DNA of 64,000 bases. Origin: a virus. The position numbers and the translations under genes were made by a program. A model generated the notes under the pieces. It saw nothing but the letters and a program-made list of their open reading frames with translations, ran no database searches and was not told the DNA's origin. This document shows, piece by piece, positions 1-8,348 of this stretch; within the stretch, counting starts at the first letter, position 1; each line of letters opens with the position of its first letter. The stretch covers positions 1 to 64,000 of IMG/VR virus record IMGVR_UViG_3300047331_000009; one strand, 5' to 3'.

Positions 1-381
1 GAGATCATCATACGCCACGCGCATGATTGCATGGTGATGCACCGAGTCGAGAACGCCTTGCAGAAGCTCGCAGATATTGCTGTCGGGCAAGCGCAGCCGC
101 CGCAGCGAGGCTTCCACCTCCCGGATCGGCCGCTGGATGATCAGGGTTTGCGGCGCGAGCCGGTTCATGATCTCGGGCAGGTGAAAGCCCATGCCGTGAT
201 CGGACACGCCAAGATAGCGAAATCCGCTCATGTTCCACACCGTCGTGAACACGTCTTCCCATCGTTCGGCGCTGCGCAGCGGTTCATGCACGCAGATCGA
301 GACGTCATTCAGCGCTGCCGCCGCCATCCAGGCGGTTCGCGAGCGAGGCAGCCCGGTGATGAGAAACGGCTTTGACTTCAT
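1..381 (-). CDS. P-loop sulfotransferase-like protein, N-terminal 127 residues only
   Basis: The reading frame is open from an ATG that overlaps the preceding stop (ATGA) and continues past the left edge, so the C-terminus is not visible. The N-terminus MKSKPFLITGLPRSRTAW holds a GLPRSRTAW loop like the phosphosulfate-binding (5'-PSB) loop of sulfotransferases. Further on, IIQRPIREVEASLRRL resembles the 3'-phosphate-binding segment (R..P...V..SL). The family transfers sulfate from PAPS to hydroxyl groups; the substrate here is unknown. It is the last visible gene of the late operon, directly after a tail protein, so modification of a surface glycan or virion component is a reasonable inference. 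A kinase-like P-loop protein is the alternative. Confidence 0.75.
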   Translation of the reverse strand, partial: MKSKPFLITGLPRSRTAWMAAAALNDVSICVHEPLRSAERWEDVFTTVWNMSGFRYLGVSDHGMGFHLPEIMNRLAPQTLIIQRPIREVEASLRRLRLPDSNICELLQGVLDSVHHHAIMRVAYDDL

Positions 382-2042
382 GTGACATCCACTCCTGCGT
401 CGAGAATGGCCACCATGAACTGATCCGCCGATGACAACTCGAAAATACGGTCTGAAGCAGCAAATCTTCTGGTCGTGCCGAGGCGATTGAACTTCACGGT
501 GGCCGCTGTCACACCCAAAAGCCCCACCGACTCGATGCGTTGATCCGACCATGTGTGCCCGCCATCGTCCGACCAGCGCAGCATGACGTGCGGGTTGGTG
601 CCTTCCGGCACGCCCGCACCGGTCTGCATATCCACCCACAGCGCGGCGAAGGTCTTGGCGGACGGGTTGCCGCCGGGCAGGGCGCGCCAGCGGCGCAGCC
701 AGCGGCGTTGCACGCCGTTGTCGAGTTTGGTTTTCGGGTTGAACGCATAGAGGTTGCCCGAGGCATAGTCGCCCAGCACGCCCTGGCCGGTGGAATTGAC
801 CTGCTCCGTCGTCACGGTCTGCGATGAGCCGGGTGGCGCCGAGCCGCCCGCCGTGAGGCTGCCGCCGGTGATCGCGAACGCGCCGCCGCGCCCGGCATTG
901 GCGGCAAAGGATGAGGGTGTGCCGTTCGAGGTGAGGAACACCGCCGGCACCACGCCGAACGGCGCCTGGCCGTTGGCGCCGAGGTTTTCCGCGCCGCCGG
1001 CCGCCGAGATGAACAGGCGCCGGTTGGACGGCACGGTGAGATCGACGAAGCCCGAGGTGGCGGCGAAGAACAATTCCGCAACCGTCGCTTCCTGGCTGGG
1101 TGGCGGCGTCGCGCTCGTCCAGATCACCGCATAGCAGACATTGCTGGCATTGAAGGACGCGCCGGCCAGCACCGAACCGTCGCCGTTCACGCCGGTGGCA
1201 AAGGTGCTGCTGTTGCCGAGGCCCAGATTGGGCAGGTCGACCACGCTGCCGCTGACCAGCGCCTGATAGCCGCTGGCAACGATGACAGAGCCGTTCGAGG
1301 ACAGATGATCCCAGACACCGACCGCATAACCCGGATTGGATTGCGGGTTTTGCGCGATGGTCGCGGTGAGTGATGGCGTGCCGTTGGTCCAGATGCCTTC
1401 GCCGACCGACTGGTCCGAGCCGAAGATCACCGTCCCGTCGGAGGAAATGCCGTTGGCTACGCTGTTGTCGGCTGATGTGCCGCCCGGCAGGTTGGCCAGG
1501 GTGACGAAGCCGCCGGCCGATGTCCGGGTGCAGGCGTGGGTGACGCCGGACCCATCGAAATAATAGCCGACGGTGGTTATGCCGTCGCCAGAGCAGCCGT
1601 TGAGTTGCCAGACCGCGCCATACAGCCCGCTTGGTCCGGGGATGGCGACCACGCCGCTGCCCGAGGTCCAGACAAACCCCTGTCCGGTCGAGATGTTGTT
1701 GCCGTAGACGGTGCTGCCGTCGGACGAACAGCAAAACGGCACGTTGTTGACGCCGAGATCGACAATCCCGGTGCCAGAGGTCCAGCGGAAGCCGTGCGTG
1801 CCGGACACGCCGACGATGACAGACCCGTTCGCGGACAGGGCCAGCCCGGCGGCCGTGGTCTGGCCGCTGACCGTGCCGATGCCGACCATCCCCGAACCGG
1901 AGGTCCAGTAGAACGCTTGCGAGGCGCCGCCCGTGCTTGTGTTGGCATAGCCGGTTACCGTCGTGCCATCGGCGGAGACCGCCATCGCATAGCTGAGGTT
2001 GCCGCCCGAAAGATGGCCCAGGTTGACGATGCTGTAGGTCAT
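378..2042 (-). CDS. HAF-repeat tail protein with gp10-type C-terminal module
   Basis: 554 residues. The start is the ATG (MTYSIVNLGHL) that overlaps the stop of the gp10-like gene as ATGA; a longer open frame upstream is out-of-frame coding sequence of that gene. Residues about 5-315 carry repeated A.A.SADG..V.G....G..AF.WTSGSG..... units, typical of extracellular HAF repeats that build a beta-propeller. Residues about 318-554 are a module with FVDLTVPSNRRLF, an N.GRGG.F.ITGGSLTAGG stretch, LGDYASGNLYAFN and VMLRWSDDGGHTWSD, ending near RIFELSSADQF. That final part matches the C-terminal domain usually found on gp10-type packaged-DNA stabilisation proteins, and is duplicated on the protein at 60.6-62.4 kb. 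A role in the tail hub or as a tail-attached adhesin is inferred. Confidence 0.85.
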   Translation of the reverse strand: MTYSIVNLGHLSGGNLSYAMAVSADGTTVTGYANTSTGGASQAFYWTSGSGMVGIGTVSGQTTAAGLALSANGSVIVGVSGTHGFRWTSGTGIVDLGVNNVPFCCSSDGSTVYGNNISTGQGFVWTSGSGVVAIPGPSGLYGAVWQLNGCSGDGITTVGYYFDGSGVTHACTRTSAGGFVTLANLPGGTSADNSVANGISSDGTVIFGSDQSVGEGIWTNGTPSLTATIAQNPQSNPGYAVGVWDHLSSNGSVIVASGYQALVSGSVVDLPNLGLGNSSTFATGVNGDGSVLAGASFNASNVCYAVIWTSATPPPSQEATVAELFFAATSGFVDLTVPSNRRLFISAAGGAENLGANGQAPFGVVPAVFLTSNGTPSSFAANAGRGGAFAITGGSLTAGGSAPPGSSQTVTTEQVNSTGQGVLGDYASGNLYAFNPKTKLDNGVQRRWLRRWRALPGGNPSAKTFAALWVDMQTGAGVPEGTNPHVMLRWSDDGGHTWSDQRIESVGLLGVTAATVKFNRLGTTRRFAASDRIFELSSADQFMVAILDAGVDVT

Positions 2043-4372
2043 GGAACCGCAGTGACGGCCCAGGATTGCGTCGCCGACGGCGCAATCGCATGGCTGGAAG
2101 ACCACGTGATCGCCACCGGCGACAGATTGCTTTCGACCAATTTGTTCGAGACGATCGTGTTGGCGTAGACCTGCAATTGCTGCGTCGCGGTGTCGATCGA
2201 GATCAGGATGTTCACCCACGCCGCCCAGGTGGTGAAGTCATACGTCGCCACCACGATCGCGGCGGACGATGAATCCCAGGCTTTGACGGTGATTTGCGGG
2301 CTGCCGGTGGCGTCGTTCTGGATGGTGATGGACAGGCCCGGCGTCGCCATGCCGCCCTGGTTGGAGAAGATCAGCCCCGTCCCGCCGCTTTCCGGCAGGT
2401 TCAGCCACACCGAGAACAGCGCGGTGTAGAAGCTGGTTGGCAGCCCCACCAGCCCTTGCGCGGTTTCCAGCGTCTCGCCGGTGATGATCACCGAGTTCGC
2501 CTGATAGGTGGTGGTGGTGCTGACCAGCGTGACCGAACCGGTCCAGGGGGTGAAGCAGTTGCCGGCGTGGCGGTTCCACTGCCCGTCGGTCCAGGCGGCC
2601 AGGCGGTGCCATTGCGGCACGCCGGTGAGTTCGCTCGATGTCAGGTCATAGACCCAGGTTTTGTTCGCCTCGGGGAAGGTCAGCACATAGAACTGATGCC
2701 CGCCTTGTTGGCGGCCGTAGCCGATGGCGTCGCCAAGGTTCGCATAGGTGTCGAATTCCGCGATCAGCGCCTGTGTGGAAACCGGGATGAGATTGTAGCC
2801 TTGGGCGCGGACAACGATGCCCTTGCCCTGTTCATTGCGCGACAGCCACAGCAGGAATTCGCCCAGCGGTGCGGGCGAAAACGGCGCGATGGTGCCGCTT
2901 TCCATGCGCGCGGAGGTGAGCAGTGCGAACGGAAACGGCGACGTTCCATTGTCGATCCAGATTTCCGTGTGATTTTCTTTGATCAGGTAAACTTCGTCGT
3001 GAATCACCGCCAAAGACATACAATTATCGGGCGAACTGTCGGAAACGCCGTACGACAGCGGCTGCCATGTCGAGAGGTCCAGTTCGTCGGATGCGGCGAG
3101 GTATTGCTGGCCCTGGAACACCAGCACGCCGAAGCCGTCCGAGATCCCGCCGACGGTCGGGTTGGGAAACGGCAGGGTGATCTCGACCAGCCCGAGAAAC
3201 GAGCCGTATCCGGGCGATGTCAGGGTAAAGCCCGAACCGGAGCCGGAGGTGCTCTTTTGGGTGAAGGTGGCGGCCTTGTCGTTGACCGTTCCGGCCTGGG
3301 TGATGGTGAAGGCGCTGACCATCCCGGACGGGCCGATCGCCGTCACCCGATATGTCGCATCGCCGCTGCCGCCATCGATTGAGCCGACATTGCCGACGAC
3401 GTAACTCTTGCCGCCGGCGACCAGGGTGGAGGCGGTGATCGGCCCGGCGCTGGCGGTGGTGCTGATGATGAAGCCGGTTCCGTTGGCGGCGGGCACGGCG
3501 GGTGCGGCGAGTGTGGCCTGTCCCGTGCCGCTCGCATATTCCGAACCGCCGTAAAGCAGCCGCACCGAGGTGACCACGCCGGCCGACACGCCGGTGACCT
3601 GATACACCGCGTCTTCCGAGTAGGTTTTGATCAGGCCGGTATCGTTCAGCGCGTACTGGCTGCCGCCCGCTGCCACGGTCGCGGCCGTCAGCACGCCCGA
3701 TGTGGCGGTGGTATTGAGTGTCAGGCCCGAGCCGACGCCGGGTTTGCCGGTGATCGCGGTGGTGGTGTTGGAGGTGTTCGAGTTGTACGTCGTCCCGGCG
3801 TTGGGCAGTGTGTAGAGCGTGACCGGATTGTTGGCGATCGCCGTCACCATCAAGATCGGATAGCTGGTCTGGGTTCCCGTCGCCGCTTGCAGGGTGATCG
3901 TGTCGTTGACCGCATACAGGCCGCCGGCGAGGCCGGTGAGTGTGACGTTGGCGCCGGTGGTCGGGTTGGTTGCGCTGCCGGTGATGGTGCCACCGGTCAG
4001 CGGATAGCCGCCAGGTGCCAGCCAGCCGCCGACGCCGTCCACGATCATGATCTGCTTGGTGTTCTGGAACATCGAGACAGGCGCCGTGCCATCGACGATC
4101 TGGCCTATCAGCGTTGCGGTGCCGTTCTCGGTCAGGCTGTAGACGTTGTTGCCGGAGACCACATAGAGCACGTCGTTGAGCACTTTGACGCCGCGCACCG
4201 GGCCGGGTCCGAGTGTGCCGATCAGGTCCAGCCCGGCGGTGAGGTAAAGCGCGCCGGGAACTTTGCCGTCCTTGGTTTCGACGACTTCGAGATAGAGATT
4301 GTAAGCCTCGCCATCGCTGACATTGGCCGACCGGGATCTGGAAAAACCGCCCAGGATCGGGGATTGCGCCAT
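2039..4372 (-). CDS. P22 gp10-like packaged-DNA stabilisation / tail hub protein, lacking the usual C-terminal domain
   Basis: 777 residues against about 470 in P22. The N-terminus (SDGEAYNLYLEVV, GALYLTAGLDLIGTLGPGPVRG, VLNDVLYVVSGNNVYSL) and centre (QGQQYLAASDELDLSTWQPL, NHTEIWIDNG, RNEQGKGIVVRAQGY, WVYDLTSSELTGVPQWHRL) follow the gp10 propeller pattern. Two additions are visible. Residues about 125-385 are an insertion of Gly/Thr-rich units (GSG..L.TTA..G.ITA.T..AGG..Y.V.D). After about residue 620 a jelly-roll/laminin-G-like domain replaces the normal WSDDGG-type C-terminus. RBS GAGAGG precedes the ATG. It plugs the portal after packaging and connects to the tail; the expected partner is the gp4-like protein upstream. 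Confidence 0.85.
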   Translation of the reverse strand: MAQSPILGGFSRSRSANVSDGEAYNLYLEVVETKDGKVPGALYLTAGLDLIGTLGPGPVRGVKVLNDVLYVVSGNNVYSLTENGTATLIGQIVDGTAPVSMFQNTKQIMIVDGVGGWLAPGGYPLTGGTITGSATNPTTGANVTLTGLAGGLYAVNDTITLQAATGTQTSYPILMVTAIANNPVTLYTLPNAGTTYNSNTSNTTTAITGKPGVGSGLTLNTTATSGVLTAATVAAGGSQYALNDTGLIKTYSEDAVYQVTGVSAGVVTSVRLLYGGSEYASGTGQATLAAPAVPAANGTGFIISTTASAGPITASTLVAGGKSYVVGNVGSIDGGSGDATYRVTAIGPSGMVSAFTITQAGTVNDKAATFTQKSTSGSGSGFTLTSPGYGSFLGLVEITLPFPNPTVGGISDGFGVLVFQGQQYLAASDELDLSTWQPLSYGVSDSSPDNCMSLAVIHDEVYLIKENHTEIWIDNGTSPFPFALLTSARMESGTIAPFSPAPLGEFLLWLSRNEQGKGIVVRAQGYNLIPVSTQALIAEFDTYANLGDAIGYGRQQGGHQFYVLTFPEANKTWVYDLTSSELTGVPQWHRLAAWTDGQWNRHAGNCFTPWTGSVTLVSTTTTYQANSVIITGETLETAQGLVGLPTSFYTALFSVWLNLPESGGTGLIFSNQGGMATPGLSITIQNDATGSPQITVKAWDSSSAAIVVATYDFTTWAAWVNILISIDTATQQLQVYANTIVSNKLVESNLSPVAITWSSSHAIAPSATQSWAVTAVP

Positions 4373-4387
4373 GTCGGTCCTCTCGGG

Positions 4388-5113
4388 TTAGTAGTTTCGA
4401 TCCGAGCGGATGTTGTACGTGGACTGGCCGCGCGCGATGATTTCGGGCTCGTAAATCGACCGCTGGGTGCGGTTGTTGTTGCGCTTGACCGAACCGAGGC
4501 TTTCGGCGGCCCGTTTGATGATGATCGGATCAAGCTGGGCGGAGGTGAAATACGGTTTCAGTGCGACCGCCAGGTTGGTCTTGATCGCCAGATTGTAGCC
4601 GGGCGGCAGGGAGACGGCGGTGTAGATCGTCGGGAATTCCGCCAGTTGCAGATACGAGAAGAAGTAGACTTCGTAGACCTGCGACGGGGTTGGCCAGATG
4701 TTGACGATGCCCAAGGGGAATTGCGGGTCGTAGAACAGCGTGTCGGGCAGGTTCGAGTTCACCGCCGCCGTGGTGCGCAGGTTGTAGGTAAGCTGGTCGA
4801 CCACATCCATCGGGTATTTGTTGTTGTTCTGATCGAGGATGTAGGCGGATCCGGCGCTGTCCGAGACGCGCAGCGGGCGGACGTTGCTGATGGTTCCGCC
4901 CGGTCCGCATGTGTACTGGGTGACGTTGACCGCCAGCGCGAATGACTGTTGCAGCCATGCAAAGCAGGTCATCGCGTCGTTCGACCAGCTATCCAGCATG
5001 TCGTTCAGCACGATCAGCGAGCGGGAACTGTCGGCGGAACTGATCGCGTCGCCCGGCCCGTAGACGCCGAGCATTTCGAGACTGTCCTGGATCAGATCGA
5101 GGGCGGTGGTCAT
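4388..5113 (-). CDS. P22 gp4-like tail accessory / head-completion protein
   Basis: 241 residues. The N-terminus (TALDLIQDSLEMLGVYGPGD, then SRSLIVLNDMLDSWSND) is the helical signature of gp4-type head-completion factors, which dock on the portal ring and start tail assembly; P22 gp4 is about 165 residues. It ends with a basic helix and QSTYNIRSDRNY. It lies 15 bases upstream of the gp10-like gene, the same order as in P22-like phages, which supports the call. Confidence 0.85.
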   Translation of the reverse strand: MTTALDLIQDSLEMLGVYGPGDAISSADSSRSLIVLNDMLDSWSNDAMTCFAWLQQSFALAVNVTQYTCGPGGTISNVRPLRVSDSAGSAYILDQNNNKYPMDVVDQLTYNLRTTAAVNSNLPDTLFYDPQFPLGIVNIWPTPSQVYEVYFFSYLQLAEFPTIYTAVSLPPGYNLAIKTNLAVALKPYFTSAQLDPIIIKRAAESLGSVKRNNNRTQRSIYEPEIIARGQSTYNIRSDRNY

Positions 5114-5119
5114 GGCGCG

Positions 5120-5962
5120 TTATGAGGTCGCCATCAGTGCGGCGACCTGTTTGGCCGCGCGTGCGGTCTGGGTATCGCGCGGTGATCGCCGGCTCTGCGG
5201 CTTGCGCGGTTTCGCGGATTTCGCCCGCTGTTTCGCGGGTGTGGCCGGTTCCGGCAGGGTTTCGTCGGGCACCGGCGCCTCTGCTGCGGCCTGGCGTTCC
5301 TGCTGCATGGCTTCAGGTGCGGCGAACATAGGCGGGTGCATCCGGTTGGCCGCCATGAACTGCACGAACATCAGCTTGATTTCGCTCATATCCGCTTCCA
5401 GCGCGGTCATGCGGGCATCCAGCAGCGCGGTTTGCGGCGCAGGTGGCGGGTTGGACTCTGGTGACGGCGCGGGTTCGGGCGGGGCCTCATGGGCGATTTC
5501 AGGGACGGGGTCTGTCGGCGTGATTTCCGGCGCGTCCTCTTCCCCAGGCGGCTCGATGCCAAGCTGCACCCGCCGCTTATGCGCCGCCGCTTCCTCTTCC
5601 TCGCGGTTATTGACCAGGAAATCGCCCACCCATTTCGGGTATTCCTTCGGCCGGTAGTTTTCGTCCGGCGGCGGCATTGCCTGCACCGCCGCAGCGAACG
5701 CGGCCGGGTCGGACTTGCCCTGGGTGACATAGCCCTGGCTGCGGTAATACTCTTCCTGGTCGGCATCGCGCACCAGCATCGGCGGATAGCGAATGGGCGT
5801 TCCGCCAACGTGGTAGCTGAAACCCGCCGGTGAGCGCACTTCCTCGCCCACACGCCCCGGCTGATACGCCGGATGCGTCATGTATTTCGGATATTCCTTA
5901 TGCTCGCGTGTCGGCGGTGCATCGCGAATGATCGTGTCGGCGTGCTGTTGCAGCATCGGCAT
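5120..5962 (-). CDS. Proline/alanine-rich virion-associated protein with coiled coil, unknown function
   Basis: 280 residues from the ATG MPMLQQHADTIIRDAPP, chosen because GAAAGGA lies just upstream and the preceding stop is 2 bases away. The N-terminal half holds KEYPKYMTHPAYQPG, later echoed by KEYPKWVGDFLVNNREEEE, so a short 'EYPK' motif occurs twice. A Pro/Glu-rich linker (about 135-180) is followed by a helix-forming segment (LDARMTALEADMSEIKLMFV) and a Lys/Ala/Arg-rich tail. The YPKYMTHP segment is typical of small phage head-region proteins I cannot name. Placement between coat and gp4 suggests head morphogenesis. Confidence 0.7.
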   Translation of the reverse strand: MPMLQQHADTIIRDAPPTREHKEYPKYMTHPAYQPGRVGEEVRSPAGFSYHVGGTPIRYPPMLVRDADQEEYYRSQGYVTQGKSDPAAFAAAVQAMPPPDENYRPKEYPKWVGDFLVNNREEEEAAAHKRRVQLGIEPPGEEDAPEITPTDPVPEIAHEAPPEPAPSPESNPPPAPQTALLDARMTALEADMSEIKLMFVQFMAANRMHPPMFAAPEAMQQERQAAAEAPVPDETLPEPATPAKQRAKSAKPRKPQSRRSPRDTQTARAAKQVAALMATS

Positions 5963-5964
5963 CG

Positions 5965-6345
5965 TTATGTCCTTTCGATCAGCATGACGGCGTGCATCGC
6001 GCGCCACACCGCTTCCGCCTGCTTGTCCGGCGTTGCGTCGCAGTAATATTGCAGCGCTTTTGCCCCTGCCGTCAGCATCATCTGACTGGGTGCGGCCACG
6101 GCGTTGAGGCAGGTTTTCGCCAGCGGCACATAAACACCCCAAGCCGGAAATGTCTGATCCGCCGGCAGTGCGACCAGATAGCCGCGCGGTCCATACAGCG
6201 GCGCCTTTTGCATCCCGAGCATGGTGTCGGGATCTTCACCTTCCGACAGGCACATTGCCCGCGCCGCTGCCTCGACCGTGTCCATCTCGCCCTCGTTGTT
6301 GCCGCTGGCAAAGAGGTAACATTCCCCGTCGATGTCCAACAGCAT
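5965..6345 (-). CDS. Hypothetical head-region protein
   Basis: 126 residues from the ATG (MLLDIDGECYLF); GTG and TTG one and two codons upstream are alternatives, and no strong RBS distinguishes them. It contains alternating hydrophobic strands (YLFASGNNEGEMDTVEAA, APLYGPRGYLVALPADQTF) and a C-terminal helix. No known family recognised. It sits between the head-fibre-like gene and the proline-rich gene and is translated in step with them. Confidence 0.6.
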   Translation of the reverse strand: MLLDIDGECYLFASGNNEGEMDTVEAAARAMCLSEGEDPDTMLGMQKAPLYGPRGYLVALPADQTFPAWGVYVPLAKTCLNAVAAPSQMMLTAGAKALQYYCDATPDKQAEAVWRAMHAVMLIERT

Positions 6346-6363
6346 CACCAAATTGGCGTTGCG

Positions 6364-6672
6364 TTACGCCAGCAGGCCCTGCTGCTTCAGCATGGTGACG
6401 ATGTCACCCACCGAATAGGCGGTGGTGCCGGTGCCACCGGTAAAGGTGGTGTTGGTGAACACGTTGGTGGTGCTGCCGGCCGCGCTGGTGGTGGTGTTGG
6501 GCGAACCCGGCTGGGTGAACTGCACAACGCAGGTCACGCCGTAATGGCTGATCAGGTCGGTCGGGCTGTTGCCGAACGTGGTGCCGATCGGGTTGCCATC
6601 GGACAGCGCCCGCTGGTTGGTGGTGGTGGTGATGATGCCAGAGGTAACCGGTTCGTTGTTGGGGCCAGCCAT
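6364..6672 (-). CDS. Small phage virion protein (YGVT-type head fibre-like)
   Basis: 102 residues. The pattern NPIGTTFGNSPTDLISHYGV followed by CVVQFTQPGSP, a Thr/Ser-rich stretch, and a C-terminal helix VGDIVTMLKQQGLLA matches a common small phage structural family (LGQS..D.IAFYG..PV.Q...LK..GLI), often found next to coat genes. Membership is recalled, not tested. GGAG lies 11 bases before the ATG. Confidence 0.7.
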   Translation of the reverse strand: MAGPNNEPVTSGIITTTTNQRALSDGNPIGTTFGNSPTDLISHYGVTCVVQFTQPGSPNTTTSAAGSTTNVFTNTTFTGGTGTTAYSVGDIVTMLKQQGLLA

Positions 6673-6673
6673 G

Positions 6674-6994
6674 TCAGTTTACTCCGTGAATTGAAGGCGC
6701 AATCGGGGTGAGTGGAACGATGGCAACGTGTTTCCAGGTGCGTTCGCGGCCCAACGCGATCTGCTTATTGATGGCCGCCGCACACAGGCCGCAGGCGTCT
6801 TTGATCATCGCCGGTCCGACCGGCAGCAACTTACCAGTTTCGGCAACCGTGACGACAAGCTGATACAGCACCTCGGGCGCTTTCCGCTTGGTCATCAGGG
6901 CGGCAATCTCGGGCGGTATCGGCGCGCCGTTGCGTTCCTGCTCGACCTGTTCGGCGAATTGCTTTCGAAAGCGTTTGATCTGGCGAGGCGTCAT
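6674..6994 (-). CDS. Hypothetical protein downstream of the coat gene
   Basis: 106 residues with a strongly basic N-terminal helix (MTPRQIKRFRKQFAEQVEQ) and a helical middle (PEVLYQLVVTVAETGKLLPV) holding CGLC. It ends 1 base before the next start. The capsid-distal hairpin lies just upstream, so it is probably expressed at a lower level than coat. Function unknown. Confidence 0.6.
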   Translation of the reverse strand: MTPRQIKRFRKQFAEQVEQERNGAPIPPEIAALMTKRKAPEVLYQLVVTVAETGKLLPVGPAMIKDACGLCAAAINKQIALGRERTWKHVAIVPLTPIAPSIHGVN

Positions 6995-7028
6995 CGGTTC
7001 CGGTCCGTCGTCTGATATAAACTTGAAA

Positions 7029-7060
7029 CGAAAAACCGGAGCTTTATGGCCGGTTTTTCG
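7029..7060 (-). terminator. Hairpin terminator/attenuator after the coat gene
   Basis: An 11-bp perfect inverted repeat, CGAAAAACCGG / CCGGTTTTTCG, with a 10-base loop starts 13 bases after the coat stop codon. The U-rich 3' arm makes it termination-competent on either strand. Since more head genes follow on the same strand, it probably acts as a partial terminator that sets coat expression above downstream genes. Confidence 0.75.
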
Positions 7061-7072
7061 TCTTTTTCCGGC

Positions 7073-8257
7073 TTAGTTGGTCAGCCGGGCGGCGAGTTCT
7101 GGATAAAACGTGCTGGTGCCGTACAGCACATCGATACGGCACGGAGTAACGTCGTTAAATATGTCGAAAGCCCGAACGATACGCATGCTGATTGCGCGAT
7201 ACATCTCACGTGCAGCGAAGTCCACGCCGCCCGGTAACTCCATGGGAACACACACTAACCCGAACGCATCGCGGGTAAACCCGATGTTCTGGAAATAGGT
7301 GGTTGATGCCGTTCCAAGAACGGTTATCGCAGCCGAGTTCGCCGGGGAGTTCGAAACGTTCTGATAGGCGCCGGTGGTGGTGATCGCGGGGCTGATGGCC
7401 AGGGTCGATGCGCCGCCGCCGGAAGACGAAGCGGTGGTGGTGACGACAAAGTTCATCAAGCTGCCGGTGGACTGGCGACTTTGCGGGTTGATCGCGAACA
7501 CCCCCGCGATGGTGAACACGTCGCCCACGTTCAGCAGGGTGGCGATGCTGTTCGACCAGCCCTGCGTGACCAGCGATGCCCCGGTCTGCCCAGCGCCGTT
7601 GACGGTCGGGGTGCCGGCATAGTTGCCGACGGTCTGGCTTTGGATGTTCTGGTCTTCGTAGATTTCGAAGTTGGCGATCGCGGCCAGGAAGCCTTTCAGT
7701 GCCGGTTCGGCAACCGAACGGGTGAACAGGTTGGACAGCCCGTTGGCGATCGACCAGTAGGCGGCGGGGTTGAGGATCAGCACGCGGCCGTCCTGCGGTG
7801 CGGCCTGCTCGTCAAGCCGCTGGCCGACGGCGGCGAGCGAGGCAAACGAGTTCGGCAGGGTGCCAGGCGTGCCAACCTCGCTGTAGATCGCGGTGAAGTT
7901 TTGCAGCACCGAGATATCGATCTGGTTGGCGATGGTGGCGGCGGCGGGCTTGCAATACCGCTCCGAGTATTCCTCGATGGTCAGCGTCAGTTCCTGGCTG
8001 CTGAACTGGAAGTCCACATGCGCCTGGGTGGAGACGGTGATCGAGGTTGACGGCTCGCTGATGTCCTGGATCTGCAAAGCCGGGCCAAGGGTGATCTTGA
8101 ACCGGTTCGGCTTGCGCACGGTCAGCGTGGTGCCGATCTTGACGAACTGGTTTTCGAACTGACGGTTGACCTTGCCGGCTGCGACAAGGTTGTTCTCCAG
8201 GATCACCAGTGTTTCCTTGGTGATCAGGGCCGGCGTGAGTAGGGCGTTTGAGGCCAC
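7073..8257 (-). CDS. Major capsid protein, P22 coat (gp5)-like
   Basis: 394 residues from a GTG start with AGGAG at a 7-base spacing. The opening SNALLTPALITKETLVILEN, then FVKIGTTLTVRKPNRF, STQAHVDFQFSSQELTLTIEE and YCKPAAATIANQID is the conserved N-terminus of P22-type coat proteins, which form the T=7 shell with a scaffold. The C-terminus (FDIFNDVTPCRIDVLYGTSTFYPELAARL) also fits. It follows the scaffold and one small gene, as expected, and ends just before a terminator hairpin. Confidence 0.92.
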   Translation of the reverse strand: MASNALLTPALITKETLVILENNLVAAGKVNRQFENQFVKIGTTLTVRKPNRFKITLGPALQIQDISEPSTSITVSTQAHVDFQFSSQELTLTIEEYSERYCKPAAATIANQIDISVLQNFTAIYSEVGTPGTLPNSFASLAAVGQRLDEQAAPQDGRVLILNPAAYWSIANGLSNLFTRSVAEPALKGFLAAIANFEIYEDQNIQSQTVGNYAGTPTVNGAGQTGASLVTQGWSNSIATLLNVGDVFTIAGVFAINPQSRQSTGSLMNFVVTTTASSSGGGASTLAISPAITTTGAYQNVSNSPANSAAITVLGTASTTYFQNIGFTRDAFGLVCVPMELPGGVDFAAREMYRAISMRIVRAFDIFNDVTPCRIDVLYGTSTFYPELAARLTN

Positions 8258-8348
8258 GGTAACACTCCTGCGCGCCCCGCACGCGGAGCGACTAGATGAT
8301 TGTTGTCATGCTGATGGGTTCCTGCCCGGACTGCGCTCCGGTGGCGGT

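Noticed and set aside
2043-2219. 59-codon N-terminal extension of the HAF-repeat gene
   Set aside because: It lies in another frame over the coding end of the gp10-like gene, has no RBS, and the ATG overlapping that gene's stop gives a normal start.
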